The position numbers and the translations under genes are program-made. A stretch of DNA of 64,000 nt from Pholiota molesta (taxonomy: Eukaryota; Basidiomycota; Agaricomycetes; Agaricales; Strophariaceae): the NCBI GenBank assembly GCA_014925825.1, contig JACGCK010000177.1, positions 1-64,000 of the forward strand. The letters run 5' to 3'. The notes under the pieces were generated by a model that was not told the DNA's origin, ran no database searches, and saw nothing but the letters and a program-made list of their open reading frames with translations. Shown one piece after another: positions 15,090-28,463 of this stretch; positions within the stretch are counted from its first letter, which is position 1; each line of letters starts with the position of its first letter.

Positions 15090-16305
15090 AGGGGTTTCGT
15101 GAATGTTTTGGAGTGCGAAGTGCGGGAGTTTGGGGAGCGTTTGGTTGCTTTGATGGCGTTGGGCCTCGGTGCGGTTGGCTTTATTGAGCCTAAGCCTGAG
15201 GCTGTCTACTCATGGATTTGATATTCAATACTTATTTACAGTATTGGTTATTATATGCCTTTCATTCTTTTCACCTTACTTATATTAATAGGCTCGTTTC
15301 ATTTTCTCTTTTTATGGCTGCCCTCGATACCTCTTTTTTTATTTTCGATTTGGATTCGGTTGGTGGTGGTGGGAGAGGAAGGATAGGGGGAGTGGGTTCC
15401 CTCAAAAAACGTATATACTGATATGCATGCCGTGCTTTGCAGGGCGTAATGAAGAACAACGTCGAAATGTTAGCAGGATCTCAGTAGATGTAGAAATATT
15501 TATTTCCTTTCTTCTCTCCACTCATATGCTATTGCATTACGTGCCGGCGTTCAAAACAGTTGTGGCGTTGAGTTCCTTTCGTTCAATGAGACCATGCTGC
15601 AAGTGCTCAGGAACCCACATAGGTTTAAACTCGACGTAAGACCAGTTGATATAAGCACTTTTCATGAACCTAACATGTTATATCAGGCAGTGTGCAGTGT
15701 GCACATGTTATCGAGTCGCATTTACCTCATTTGGGAATACCGCCTTTATTTGGCTGTAGTTGGTTGACCATCCATCAATCCCGTCAGGTTCCGAAGATGG
15801 ATCCTTTCCTCTTCGTCTGCCACCTCCATGAGACATCTACTGTAATCTAACACATTTTACATCTCAAGCTAGCTACTTACAAGCTGTTGGATCTACTTGT
15901 ATGCATTGGGAGACCTCCATAACAGATCCAGTTCAACACAGAATGCGTGGTCGTTCGAAAACAATAAGCAAGCGAAGGTTTATTGTCTTCGGCTGGTCCA
16001 ACTCGCCCGCCATCTAGCATTTCTACTATTGTCAAAGCTGGAGCGGGTCCTCAAAGGATCGTGCATGTGCCTGTCTAGACACACAAAACTCAACAATTAG
16101 GATCGCATTTATTAAGTCGGCCTGGCCTCGCCTCGCAAGAGGACGACCAACCTTGAACTCCCATACCATCTGAGCGCGGGATCGCTACCACTACCTGGAG
16201 AAAGTTTGCGTACTCAATACTGTCTTTGCCTCCAATTTCTTTCGTCGTCAACGACCTTAATGCCTGTACTAGCTATTCCTCCGCCTACTACCACATCATC
16301 CGGGC
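15090..16305. other. intergenic, no gene seen
   Basis: About 1.2 kb between the glycosyltransferase and the F-box gene. It starts with the likely 3' UTR; no motif-bearing open frame was found. Confidence 0.4.
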
Positions 16306-18232
16306 ATGGCAACACCGGAGAGCCATTTTTACGTCCATCCAAGATACCCCGCATCAGACGTGCTGCAGTGAGTTGATATTGATAAAATCTAAGCTCCCAT
16401 CGGGTGGCCAAACTGACATATTGTGATCTCCCACATAGGCTCTCCTCAGACATGGTTACAGAACACCATCAAACCATGTTGCCGAATTAAGGCATCATAA
16501 TTCTCTCAATTCGGCCTGCACCCTGCCCGACGTAGTGATGCGGAGAATATTTGCTGTGTGTGCGGAGCTGAGCGTTCGCGAACAACGCGACGGCGACGAC
16601 GCGTGGAGCTGGGTCACGATCTCATATGTGTGCTCGAGCTGGCGAAGGATTGCTCTGCAGAGCCCGGATCTCTGGCGATACGTCGACTTTTCGCATCCCA
16701 AATGGTATGCGCTGACTTGGGCGCGGGCGAAGATGTCGGCGCTCCATGTTATCGCGACTGTAACAGACAACAACGTTCGGCAATTGCGGTGCACGCTTGA
16801 GTTAGCACATAGGATCCAGGACATTCACCTGGTATCTCCTATCGAGAAAGTGCACCCGCTTCTAGAGAGTCTAACACATCCTAATCCATTGGTAGAATCT
16901 CTGGTCTTGGATGTGCGGCCCTCTCAATTGCCTGGCGCGATAGAATTCTATGCACCGCCCTCATTTCCTGCAAGTTGCAGCGGACCTCCACTCACGAAGC
17001 TCAAATATCTAGAACTCCACCATGCCCCATTTTATCTATTAACTCCACGATGCATCAACCTCACGCATTTTCATCTTCATGATCTACCATTAACGGAACG
17101 CCCTACCCTTCATTATTTTCTTTCTGTGCTCGAGAACCTCACACACCTTCGTTCCCTCATCCTTGATCGATCTTTTCCGATAAACATCGAATCGGACACC
17201 ATTCAGACGCTGGAGCGGCGCATTGAATTGCCCCACTTGGAAGACATATCCCTTGCAGGAAACATGCTGGAGATTAGCAACATTTTGAATTGCTTAGCGA
17301 TCTCACCATCCACACGCTTAATCGGCAGGATTACCACCCTAACGAATCTCGCTTCCTCCATCTGCAAACTCACTGAAACCCTAGCGAGCCACGCATGGGC
17401 GCATGCCGAAGACGCGCCTCTGGACGTTCTCGTTCTCACCGGGCATGAGTCTTGTGCGCGTTACGCCGATGCATTCTCGCCCAACCCCGAGTACCGACAA
17501 TCTCTTCGCATCAGAGCGTTCAGTGCCAAGTGTGAAGAGGGCGGTGCCGTGATAGATCTCACTATCAGCCCTGACGAGTTCACTCCCAATGATGATGTGA
17601 TGATAACCGCGTTAGGTTCCTTTTGGACGGCGCTCCCACTGTCCCAGGTTCACACTCTTGCCCTGCAGGACCTCGACATCGTCACTCAGAACTCCTGGAC
17701 TCCCTTTCTCCGGACCCTGACCTCCCTTCGCGTGCTAGACATTGCTGGCCGAGCACCATCTGGGCTCGTTTGGTCTTTGCTATTAAACGCGCGATCCCAT
17801 GGGAAGCGATTCAAAGGCCGTAACGAAGAATCTCAGCGGATTCTCGTGCCGAGCTTGGAAGATATTTATCTACACGATGTGGATTGCTCCAGCGGAGGAT
17901 ACATGGTTGCCTCTAATTCGCCCGTCAACTCACATCGAGATCTAGATGATTCACGCTTCCTTGACGTCCTTATTGCCAGCCTGAGCCATCGCCGCCGTTT
18001 CGCACTGTGCCTCCGCAGCCTCTGCATCGCGCACTGCACATATTTTCTCAGAAGGACGGTGGAGGATGCCCGAAAGGTTGTCGCACATCTGATATGCGAT
18101 TTCCGAAATGTGATGAAGGTAGACGCCTACGATGAAACCTTCCCAGCGCGGTACCCACAAGAGTGGCGCTCGCAGCATGCGCAGCCCCGGCATTATCATA
18201 GGCTGCGCGCGTTGACTGAACTCGACTCATGA
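16306..18232 (+). CDS. F-box protein
   Basis: Two exons (16306-16367 and 16450-18232) give 615 codons (614 aa). The F-box starts near residue 44 (ACTLPDVVMRRIF) and continues through WVTISYVCSSWRRIALQSPDLW, the usual basidiomycete pattern. The rest is a long region with scattered leucine-rich segments (LTHLRSLILDR, LPHLEDISLAGN, LRVLDIAGR) that could form irregular LRR-like repeats binding a target. By family, F-box proteins recruit substrates to SCF ubiquitin ligases. Exon 1 is inferred from phase and a GTGAGT donor; if it is wrong, translation would begin at the ATG at 16535, inside the F-box, which is less likely. Such genes are heavily multiplied in mushrooms and no one-to-one function can be given. 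Confidence 0.75.
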
Positions 18233-20193
18233 TCTCGGTGAATGGCGCTCCGGTGTGGTCTCTCCTTTCGATTTTCAGACCTATCTGTATCTTAGTCTAT
18301 GAAATATCACCATCTTTTTTCTAACTCGCACAAATATATAATCGAATTTGACAGGGAAGCGCGGATACCTCACATCCGGGTGGTCCTTTGGGGATAATTA
18401 TTCTGCGTAGCGTATTTCTTTTCAATAGGGGTTTCAAGAAAAATGGGCGTACTCGGCAGCCCGGGCTGGGACTGCATAAAATAAGTGTGCTTCGTTTGAT
18501 CATACTTGGATCAGACATATCATAGACTTGAAACGCAAAGAGCTCGATTATCAGGTTAGACTGAGTATAACTGAGTATACCTAGGGGATCATATTATGGA
18601 GGAGAGATTGGAACTGGGAGCGATGATACCTAATAGGGAATAATTGGCTTTCCACTAGAGACAGAAGAAATAAAGCCACCGCTGTTGGACTACGACTAAA
18701 TATATTGATCAGAAATCGTGTTTCTCTTGCCTAAACTTGAAGTATTGAATCGCTTTTTGAGATTTAAATGTCCCAATAATAAACATTCGACACCAGGAAA
18801 CAGAGCTGATTACATGGAAGATGCCTTTTTTAACAGGCGTAATAAGAATAGAAAGAGGCGGAATATCAGGCTCATGTCGCTAAGTTCAAAGAGACAGGGG
18901 CAGATGTCTTGCTGAAAATTCGGGTGAACCTAGATCCTTCGAGCCTGAGTACCTGGGCGCTTAAATTATCAAAAAAGCAGTGCACTGAAAAGGTCAGAGC
19001 AGTGACGAAGGTACCTTGCCTCCCCAATATCCAAATAATATCGTCAGTTTCTCCTTTCAATATCTTGGTAGACTTCCTTGGGATCTATATACCTCGGAAA
19101 CGAGGTTCGGGTCCGGTGTAAGTTCTGTCTTTAATTTAAGTTGCAAGCTCAAGTTTGAGCGCTGAAAAAAGAAGCACTACGTGAGATTCAAATTGCAGCT
19201 ATGTGCACAGGTTTTGTGTACAGAAATCCGGGAAACCTGAGGTTCGAGAATTGCATAAAGCTTCAAATACGATCTATATCGCGTTCCATGACCACCACGC
19301 AGTTGAGTCAATTCAAGATCCATCTATCGACAGTAAGTATGATCTAGTATGATAGAATCGTTTGAATTATGTCGCTATATCGAAATACATCAACGCATCA
19401 CCCATCAAGCCAAAATAACATGGCAGGGAGCACGAGGTTTATATCGCCATGACGGTAACAAGTTGAAAGTGGCATATCTACTATTATTGACATGGTACTA
19501 CAACTATGTCAGTCTAAATATAATCATAATAGTGATGGCCTTCTACATACACTGCCTTCTCGAGACCACTCCATCAATCTGAGGGCAAACAGCGGGGACC
19601 TACAACTTGGGATACGTGCTGCATATTAAAGCCATCCATCTCATCTGCCTTCTAGTAAATGATGGACGTCGAAACTGATTTGTTCGTGCATATAACGTTG
19701 GAAGAAGCATAGTGGACAATCTCTATTCCGCCGTTGACTGGCGTGAGATAGGTTTGATGATGATTAGGTTGACTGTGTGATAGCACTCACAGTTTGAGCG
19801 AAGAAAATGAGGTGATATTCAGATAAAAACAAGCTCCACTTGACAGTGGGCATTTAATTCTCGGGCATAGCTCGTTTGAAGGAGCCTTATATTATGGATT
19901 GATCCACCTTTTGAAGTCTGATTCCATATTTGGAAATGTTAGATGCCGTTACCGGTATTGTAAAGTATGAGATAAAAAAAGCGGTAATTTCGGGGAATGA
20001 ATGTTTCTGTATATCTCTAGGAAATGTGCATTTAAAGTTGAGCATGAGGCGAATTCGTGGCTTTAGCTGCTTGCGAGCTGCTGAGATTCGAGAACAGAAG
20101 TCGGTGCCTGCAAAGTCCCATCGAGCCAAATAATGGCAAATTTGCCGGGGTTAGCCGAATAAGATCATCGCCCGCACTTTGTGTTTGTCCTCG
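18233..20193. other. intergenic, no gene seen
   Basis: Nearly 2 kb of AT-rich sequence with short open frames only; no repeat or recognisable coding remnant was found. Confidence 0.4.
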
Positions 20194-22018
20194 ATGCCAG
20201 AAATCCCAGTTGGCGCGCAGATATTTGATGTCGTCTTTCATCCTACATTCTCCACGGTGTACACTGGCCTTCTCACAGGACACGTGAAGGCCTTCGCGTA
20301 CGACGAGCAAGGCAACCACCAGCCTACATTTTCACTACGGCCGTCAAAATCATCGTGTCGAGGGCTATCCTTGGATGGAGATGGATCACATCTGTACGCA
20401 GTGGGGAAAGGGAAGGCGTTGCAGTACGTCGCCATATGTCATATGTAACTTGAGGTGCTGACTGTTGCCCTACAGCACAATTGACACCCAGACGGAGGCC
20501 ATAGACTCTCGCTCTGGAGCACATGAGTTAGTCTAACTGATATGCCCAAGACTGAAGTTTTCTTGACGTTTTTTCTTCTTTCCAAGCTCAACTATAAACC
20601 GCGTTAAACACCTCATGTCGTGGCTATTGGCGACGGGAGATGATGATGGTACGGTGAAAGTACGTCAGTTTTTGGTTTTTGGTGATTGTATGCACCACAA
20701 ACTAATGATCTATAACTCAGCTTTGGGATCCTCGGCAAAGAGATTGTGTCCGAACATACACTCAGCACTTCGATTATATCAGCGATTTTCTTTGGTCAGA
20801 TGACAAGCGACAGCTAGTTTCAACAAGGTGTGTATTGACGGCGATTACAACCTGCATCAGGCAATAGATAACATGCCCGAACACACAGTGGGGATGGGAC
20901 CTTGTCTGTCATGGATGTCAGGTCAAAAAAGCCAGAGCCTATTGCTCAATCCGAAGACCAAGAAGATGAATTACTTTCGATCGTCGCAATCAAAGGGTGC
21001 GTTTTCCTTCTGTGTCACTTTATTTATTACTTTGCTTTGGGAAAAAAATGATGTCGGGGTACGGTGTGGATATACCCTCCTGTTCACCTGTCATCGTAAT
21101 TCCTATTGTCTATCTATGAACTTCTATCAGTCTCTTCTGTCGCAATAGAAAGGCTTATCTACTTTTTAGCGGCTCCAAAGCCGTCGTAGGAACCCAAATC
21201 GGAATCCTCTCGATATTTAATCGCAGTAGTGGATGGGGAGACTGCGTTGATCGGGTGCCCGGGTTAGTGAATATGTACACCTTTTTTGAGAATAGTTTTA
21301 TTGAACAAAACCATATAGGCACCCCATGTCAGTGGACGCATTGTGTAATCTACCTTCCGATCTCCCGAACGTTGATACGGCGAGTATGATCCTTACAGGC
21401 TCATCCGACGGATATGTTCGTGCTGTCCAAATCCTTCCTACCAAACTCATCGGCGTCGTGGCCGATCATGGAGAGTGGCCTATCGAGCGCATTTCAATAG
21501 GCGGCGGCCACGGCCAGCTGTCCATCGAACCAACTGAAACATCTGTTGATAAGATTAATTCCTCGAAAATCGGGGATCACGGCGATAGACATCAAACACA
21601 CGGCGAGCCAGAATATCAGAGAAAATGGTGGGTAGGCAGCGTGGGTCACGAGGATGTCTTGAGGATGACAGATCTGGAGGGATTCTTCCGGGACAACGCG
21701 GGGAGCGAAGATAGTGCTAGAGGAGCATTAGGAGTCGACGTCTTGGGAGGTGAGGATAGCGACGTTGACGACGAAGATGGTCAAGAAGACGTTTCGCAGG
21801 AGTTGCCGAACTCTGTGACAGATGAGGAAACCGCAAGAGAGGCTGTTGAGGGAGAATCTGACTCAGGCGACGATTCGGGCCAGGATTCGGATGACGAGGA
21901 GCCATTGCCGGCCACACGAAAACGAAAGGCTGAGAAAGGGCAGCCATTGACCGCCATCAAAAAGCAGAAGGGGAAAAATACAGTCGTTGTTGAGCGCTCC
22001 TTCTTTGATGAACTATAG
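20194..22018 (+). CDS. JIP5: JIP5/WDR55-like WD40 protein (ribosome biogenesis)
   Basis: Seven exons join to 461 codons (460 aa): 20194-20423, 20476-20526, 20587-20659, 20721-20827, 20889-20996, 21149-21262 and 21319-22018. WD40-type blades follow one another: QIFDVVFHPTFSTVYTGLL, LATGDDDGTVKLWDPRQ, LVSTSGDGTLSVMDVRS, VVGTQIGILSIFN, ILTGSSDGYVRAVQ and KWWVGSVGHEDVLRMTDL. The last ~110 residues are an acidic Asp/Glu/Ser stretch followed by a Lys-rich nuclear-localisation-like tail ending RSFFDEL. That order (short propeller, acidic linker, KRK tail) is the JIP5 (yeast) / WDR55 (animal) pattern, a nucleolar protein involved in large-subunit rRNA processing. The start is the first ATG before the first blade. 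Confidence 0.85.
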
Positions 22019-23792
22019 TACCGAGTAATCTCTTTGTCCTCGTTATACTGAGGAAATTGAATTCAATCTTTTTTGTGATTCCAGAATTTGTCGCTTAGAG
22101 GAAAGACATTCCCATGATAAGCCCCAGATTTACCTCATATCATTACCGCGAACAGATGAATACGAGGAACATGGGACCGTACAAATGGCGGGACTGCAGA
22201 AGGTATTTTACTTCCACTCTACTGAGTACTGGTGATAACATCGAGGAAATAATATCAAGTGACGGCGGAGGCTTCCCCTGTCCCCGCGCAACTAACTCAA
22301 TCGTCGGGGCCGCTCGTGTAGCTTTCAAGTTTCAGTATTTTTATTTTTATGTGTGTGCGATCATCGAGATTGGTTTGGGTTACATGCCAAGATGAATTTT
22401 TCTCCTGCCTCTAAGAGGTTTTGGGAAGATTGGATTGACAGGAAGGATGGGCATATAGTGGGCGATGGAGTCAAAGAATGCTGTAATTGTTCTTTATCAC
22501 TATCATAATTACTTCAGTTTTCATTCACGTCGAGAATTATCGCCGTCCTCGTTTTTCTTTGCATTAACATAATTACTGCTGATGGTTTTCCAGCCCATCG
22601 CATTAATAACAACGTCAAGCCCGGTCAAGGGCTGGATTCATTGTGTGGTAAACCTAATCTTAGGCTATTTCTGCTCACTGGGCTTTTCATAGAGGAAAAG
22701 CCAATTTATGGGGTCCTAAAGCACGTCATGTAGACAAAATTACCCAACAATCACCCAGATGGTACCTAGAAGTATCCACATGTTGATGCACAGTGTAGTT
22801 TGAGTGTAGTTTGAAATCGGTCACTGAGATAGATTCGCCATGATCAATAAGACACATGCGCATGCAAGAGTGATGATGGATTACAATCTCAAATATCTGA
22901 ACTTGCACTGACACTCTGTATTTCTCGTTAATTCAATTCGATAGACCAGAATACACCTGGATAGGTTGAGTGTACTGAGCTAGGCGCCTTGAGTCAAATA
23001 GGCATATGGCAGCAAGAAATTTAGAGAGACCTGCAGTTGGACCAAGGCACACTGGTATCTTTCGTGATAAAATTAACGCAGTTATCCATCAAAGAGCCCC
23101 GATAAACATATCAGTTTCTGATCATCTGCTGTAATAAATTGGAAAGAAAATAGGTTGGTCCAGACATGTTAAGCTGGAACACTCCAATGGTCCAGCAAAT
23201 CATTTCCCTGGGGTGACTCCTCGACAAGCAGCCTTACTAGTACATGGTGTACCAGAATATAACTTTGAGAAGTTCCTCAGGCCTCGGATTTGATCGAAGT
23301 GGAGTCGGAATGAATCAAGATGGTCACTAAGTACTGAATATTAGATACTCATCTTGAGCTCTCATTCAAAATCCAGCCTTGTTCAGGGCTTGTAATCAAA
23401 TCATATTTAAAAGCTACATAATTACATCAATGCACCAAGTTTTCCGAATTCGAGTGGTAAATATTAAATAAAACTCCAGTAACGAGTAAAAACACACCCC
23501 ATTTCTAGATCAGTAAACACAATGCATGTGTTCAAACTGAGTTAGAGAGCAAATGAGAGCAATGGAGTTGAGTCGTCGGAGGTTGACTGGACGGATACGG
23601 TCATTGATCCGTAAGTATTCCAGGTCGACCGCTTCTCACATGACGTTGATGGCCCCGGATCATGATCAGGTGAACGAATACCATTGACGAATGCTTGTGC
23701 TCTCTCCTGCTCTCTCCATCCTTGCTCTCTCTATCTCGCTCTTCATCGTCGAACACGTATCTACAGACATAAGTTCTACGACAGGATAGCCT
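22019..23792. other. intergenic, no gene seen
   Basis: About 1.8 kb without a supportable gene. The last ~150 bases have CT-rich runs (CTCTCTCC near 23700), common just upstream of fungal starts, and probably form the ALDH promoter. Confidence 0.4.
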
Positions 23793-26081
23793 ATGCTAAG
23801 AATCAGGCCAAAACGTGTCCATGGCGGACTGTTGACGCGCCTCCTGTCAACAAGGGCGTCTAATGTCCTATCTGCCCTTGGAATACCAACTACAGGCGAG
23901 ATACCAGGAGTCTATGATGGCCAATGGAAGGGATCTGGTGAAGCTATGTCGTCCGTGTGCCCCACCACTGGAGAAGTTATTGCTAGGGTAAAATCTGCCA
24001 CCCCAGAAGAGCTGCACGGTGCTCTCGAGCGAACTCGCGAAGCATATACACAGTTTCGCCGTAAGCATTTTGTTTAGCGAGTTGGCCCGTGGTACTGATC
24101 ATTGAAACAGTTGTACCTGCTCCGCGCCGTGGAGAAATTCTCCGGCAAGTCAGGGAAGCACTCGCGGCAAAGGCAAGGAATCATTTGTTTGATAACGAAC
24201 TCTAATGTAGTAAACGTTTAATAGCGAGAAGATCTCGGAGCCCTCGTTTCACTTGAAATGGGAAAGATTAAAACAGAAGGAGTAGGCGAAGTACAAGAGT
24301 TCGTGGATATTGTGAGTCTCTTCATTTAGATGACGAATACAAAGGCACGTTTTACGGAATACGATGTTAGTGCGATTATGCCGTCGGCCTTTCGAGAATG
24401 ATGAACGGTCGGGTAGTGGCATCAGAGCGCCCAGGACACTCGATTTTGGAGGGTATTTTAAAATCTGCTACACTATATACTATCACGACTCACACGAACG
24501 TATAGTTCCCAATCCGCTAGGGGTAGTTGCAGTACTATCTGCCTTCAACTTTCCCGTGGCTGTCTACGGCTGGTACGGCGATCTGTTGTATGTTTTGCTA
24601 TCTGCCTAACACTTGCTTAGGAATTTGTCCCTCTCACTGGCTGCCGGAAACGCTACTATATGGAAGCCATCCCCCACGACACCTTTATGTGCTATAGCAG
24701 TTACAAAAATAGTGTCTGGCGTCCTCGAAAGAAATGGTATTCCAGGTGCCGTCGCCAGTCTAGTCACAGGCGGAAAAGAAGCTGGCGAGGCCATTGTCCA
24801 GAGCCCTGACGTGGAACTTGGTAACCCTGGAAGCTCCTTCGTTGAGATCCGAAACTCATATATATCTGCAACAGTATCTTTCACTGGAAGTGAACGCGTT
24901 GGCCGCAGTGTTGGAAAAGCGGTTGCATCAAGATTCGGTAAAGTAATATTAGAATTGGGCGGAAATAACGGTGAATGAGATAATATCTTGGTAATACATA
25001 TACTAACGTATGTTCTCCTGCCAGCTTCTATCGTCATGTCTGATGCGGATTTGTCTCTGGCTGTTCCATCTGTATTCTTTGGCGCCGTGGGTACAGCGGG
25101 TCAGCGTTGTACGTCAACGAGGAGACTGTATCTCCACAAAGACATTGCCTCTGGATTTCTGGAACGTCTTCGCAAACTATATGCATCAGCCAAACTAGGA
25201 GACCCTCTGGTTGATGGCACTCTGCTAGGACCTCTCCATAACAGCGCAGCATGTGACACTTATTTTAAAGCGATAGATTATCTGCGTGGCTCTGGTGCTC
25301 GTATTCTGACAGGAGGTAACAGATACCACTATCTCGAATCGGGCAACTTCGTGGAACCTACGATAGCAATTCCAAAATCCCCTGATACAGCAGACCATAT
25401 TTGGAAAACGGAGACCTTCGCTCCCATCTTGAACGTTGCGATATTTGAGCACTTGGAACAGGCCATCGAGTGGAACAATGATGTTCCTCAGGTCAGTGAT
25501 CGTTTCGTCTGCGCTTCTGCCGCGATGTTCATGCATTGTCTCGACTCTCTCGTCACTTTGTGATAACAGGGTTTATCCAGCAGCTTATGGACACGAGACC
25601 TAAGGAATCTTGGAAAGTGGATAGGGCCCAGCGGTTCTGACTGTGGCATAGTCAACGTGAGCACACACCTTTCAATACTCGTTTTTTTCGCTTAGGTCGC
25701 CTGACTGAACGTCAGGTAAATGTGGGTACAAGTGGCGCTGAGATCGGGGCAGCTTTCGGTGGAAATAAGGTGCGAATGAGTGATTTTATTCTTTGTTGCA
25801 TCTCTAATACAATTGTGTTATTCAGAGCACAGGCTGGTAAGTGGCTTGTGCTAATCTATCGAAGACTGCGGCTATATTTTGGCTTTATCGCTACTTTTTT
25901 TTTCCTTCAGGGGCAGGGAATCCGGCGGTGATTCGTGGAAGCAATACGTGAGGTGGAGTGCCTGCACCAGTGAGTGTAGTTTTCTTTTACAATTGCAACA
26001 TTTCCAAGAAGTGACTGTGCGTATGTAGTCAATTTTTCGGACGAAGCGCCACTTGCTCAAGGCGTCAATTTCATCGCCTGA
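23793..26081 (+). CDS. antiquitin-type aldehyde dehydrogenase (ALDH7 family)
   Basis: Thirteen exons join to 531 codons (530 aa): 23793-24060, 24111-24172, 24225-24311, 24371-24452, 24506-24572, 24621-24820, 24875-24970, 25025-25491, 25570-25656, 25716-25769, 25826-25836, 25911-25969 and 26029-26081. The general-base Glu lies in ILELGGNN (about residue 282) and the nucleophilic Cys in [13 protein letters not shown] (about residue 316), 34 apart as in active ALDHs. [28 protein letters not shown] and [15 protein letters not shown] are typical of ALDH7/antiquitin, whose members oxidise alpha-aminoadipic semialdehyde or related aldehydes with NAD. The N-terminus is Arg-rich and free of acidic residues for ~25 positions, so mitochondrial import is plausible. 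The second intron (24173-24224) has a GC donor; exon 11 is 11 nt. Confidence 0.93.
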
Positions 26082-26748
26082 AATGACCGGCAAGCGCTGG
26101 TCCGAAGTCGCATCATTATGGTTCGCTACAGACTCCGGATCGGATGAATCCCGATATCTATCCTCAGACCAAAATGATGGTGTCACTTGGTGTCAGAGCG
26201 TTGGTCCCCTTCCACCTCGTGCCCAAAGATGCGAGTTACATACATAGATCGCAATTTCAGTGACCACTGCCCACTGTCAAATGTGATTTAGTTTAGCGTT
26301 GTATGCGACTTTGATCCGACAGATCTAATTTTACAGATTTGAAAGATGTATTTTTATGATAGGTATGTTGTGTACTAGCTTCCCCAGGATGATGATGGAT
26401 TTAGGAGATCCAACAGTCGGGATTCCCGATTGATCAAAGCGTTGCGATTTCTGCATGTGAACGCAGACCTGAGAAAAATGCACAAAGTGTCTGTTTGGGG
26501 ATCGGATTTCTTGAAGAGACGTTACTAAGGGCGAGACGGTTTCATCGACCGCTGTGTCTGTAGTTGGACGACTAGATCTGATGGAGACCTGAATATAGGT
26601 TCCGAGAAACCCTCTCCACACTTAAATGCCGAGAACAGGAGAAAATAGTGGATACATTTAATGACCGTACTCGTTGCTCTCTTTCTCTGACCTCAACATA
26701 CCAACACCAGTTTCCTCATTTCCCCCTCTCTCCGTCGCCAAACTGGAT

Positions 26749-28463
26749 ATGTCTACGCCTGACGATTTGCCTTGGCCCGAACTGGGCAACGTGTCTCGTG
26801 GTGCCACTCGAGGCAATCAGGGTCAGAAGGGTGTTTTAGGGAATGGCGATAGAGAGGGAAGATGTGTGCTGCAATTACGAGTCAACCTGGCGTCCTCGCC
26901 GTGCGTTTAAACCGACAAGCTAGCGACTGGTACCGCACGCTCGATAACGAAGTAAACCGCGCCCTCAAGATGACGAAAACTTACTGGCGCAAAGCGCGAA
27001 GACGCCAGGATTACGACGCACGAGCGGATCAGGACCACATGGAACTTCACGAATGGCTGCAGCAACTGAAAGACAAGACGATGTCCCATCTAGAATTGCT
27101 CATGCAAAAGGGCGACATTCAAGGCCCCCCATATCTCATGCCGGACGACATTGAACTGACGTTCCTCCGAAAATTTATCGAGCGACAAGCGTCTGGCATC
27201 CCGCACAACCCTCGCCTACGAAATCAAGTGGGGGGAGGAGAACCATCGTACACTCACCGCGACCACTCCGCCGACTCCTTCACCCCCGAACCCTCAGAGC
27301 AAAATTTCCTAGACCAGAATGGCAGGCCCTTAAATGGTACTTTTTGTCCCGCGCTGCTCGAATTGTGTGCTCATCTATCATCTATTGCGTCCTTTGAGCA
27401 GATGATCCGGGTGCTCACTTATCGAGTTCTAGAAATTCGAATTCTCCCTCATTCAGGACGCCTGAGGGCCTCGCGGCCGAAGCCAATTCATCAAGTGAGA
27501 TAAGAATCATTTTCGCCGCTTCGTTTACTCAATTTGGATTTTCCAGAGCAAGCGCTCCAAGCAGCACGTGCATCATTACTGCGAGCGCAAAAAGACACTC
27601 AAGACGCCTTCATGAGGTACACATCTTGCATGGACATTGAGCGACAGGCCCGTCAGGCGGTTGCCAGTGCTGAGAAACGCGCGACGAAATCAGTAAGCTA
27701 ATTTATCATTTCAGAACATGGTTATCAATCGCTGACAGCATCATCGTCTCCGAACGCTATAGTGGCCGTTCTACTATCCAGAACCAGCTGACATTGGGTA
27801 TGCAGCATATAATTCTATCTTACCATTGACGCTTACGCTGTGCTTTCTCAGATACGAGGTCGAGAAAATCATCAATATCTGGAGACGATCGACGCAGTCC
27901 GCCGAGGTATCCGATGGAGGTTTGTTTCATCCCTTTCCGTCGCATCTCTTCCGACACTCACGAATCATATAACATTCAGGAGGTACGAAACCCTGTTGAT
28001 CCATTTATGAATGCACGGGTGCCACAGAAAGCTATGGAGTGGCCCACGGACGGTCAAAGTTTATATAGCAACGAGACCGTGGCGCACATGGAGGTACGAA
28101 TTGATCTCTCCGGGAAGACGGTGCTTTATTCAAAATATTGCACCTTTGTACAGGACGGGTCTGGCAGAACACGCAAACACTCGCGAACCTGGGAACACCC
28201 TTCTCAATTGCATGGTGAGATTCGTTTTAAGGTGGTCAGTCTTTGATCGAAATCTAATTGAATTTCCAGACTCCAACGGCTATGGTTGCGAAGTACCAGT
28301 TGGTGCTCCGGATTACATGGAATACCGTTCTGAGCGTCAGTACAACCCTCAGGATATGTCGGGCCTTCCTCCCCGAAAGCGAATTCATCATGCTATGATC
28401 CCTGGATTTGATGTAATGAACGGCGCACCTCTGCAGACTCAGAATATGACGCTGCAGTCATGA
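26749..28463 (+). CDS. hypothetical helical protein, 378 aa
   Basis: Function not recognised. Eight exons join in phase to 379 codons: 26749-26863, 26920-27336, 27547-27692, 27763-27797, 27852-27906, 27980-28093, 28154-28214 and 28270-28463. After a short Gly-rich lead comes a charged helical region (SDWYRTLDNEV, KTYWRKARRRQDYDARADQ) and a second helical block (EQALQAARASLLRAQKDTQ, ERQARQAVASAEKRATKS) that may form a coiled coil. The end is Pro/Tyr/Met-rich with a basic patch, LPPRKRIHH, that could be a nuclear signal. There is no signal peptide or membrane span. The 210-nt intron 2 is long for this window and may hide another exon. An alternative start at 26862 would drop the first exon. Confidence 0.6.

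Noticed and set aside
16535..18232. Start of the first F-box gene at the ATG inside the F-box
   Set aside because: It would cut off the LPD start of the F-box; an upstream exon with a GTGAGT donor restores it in phase.
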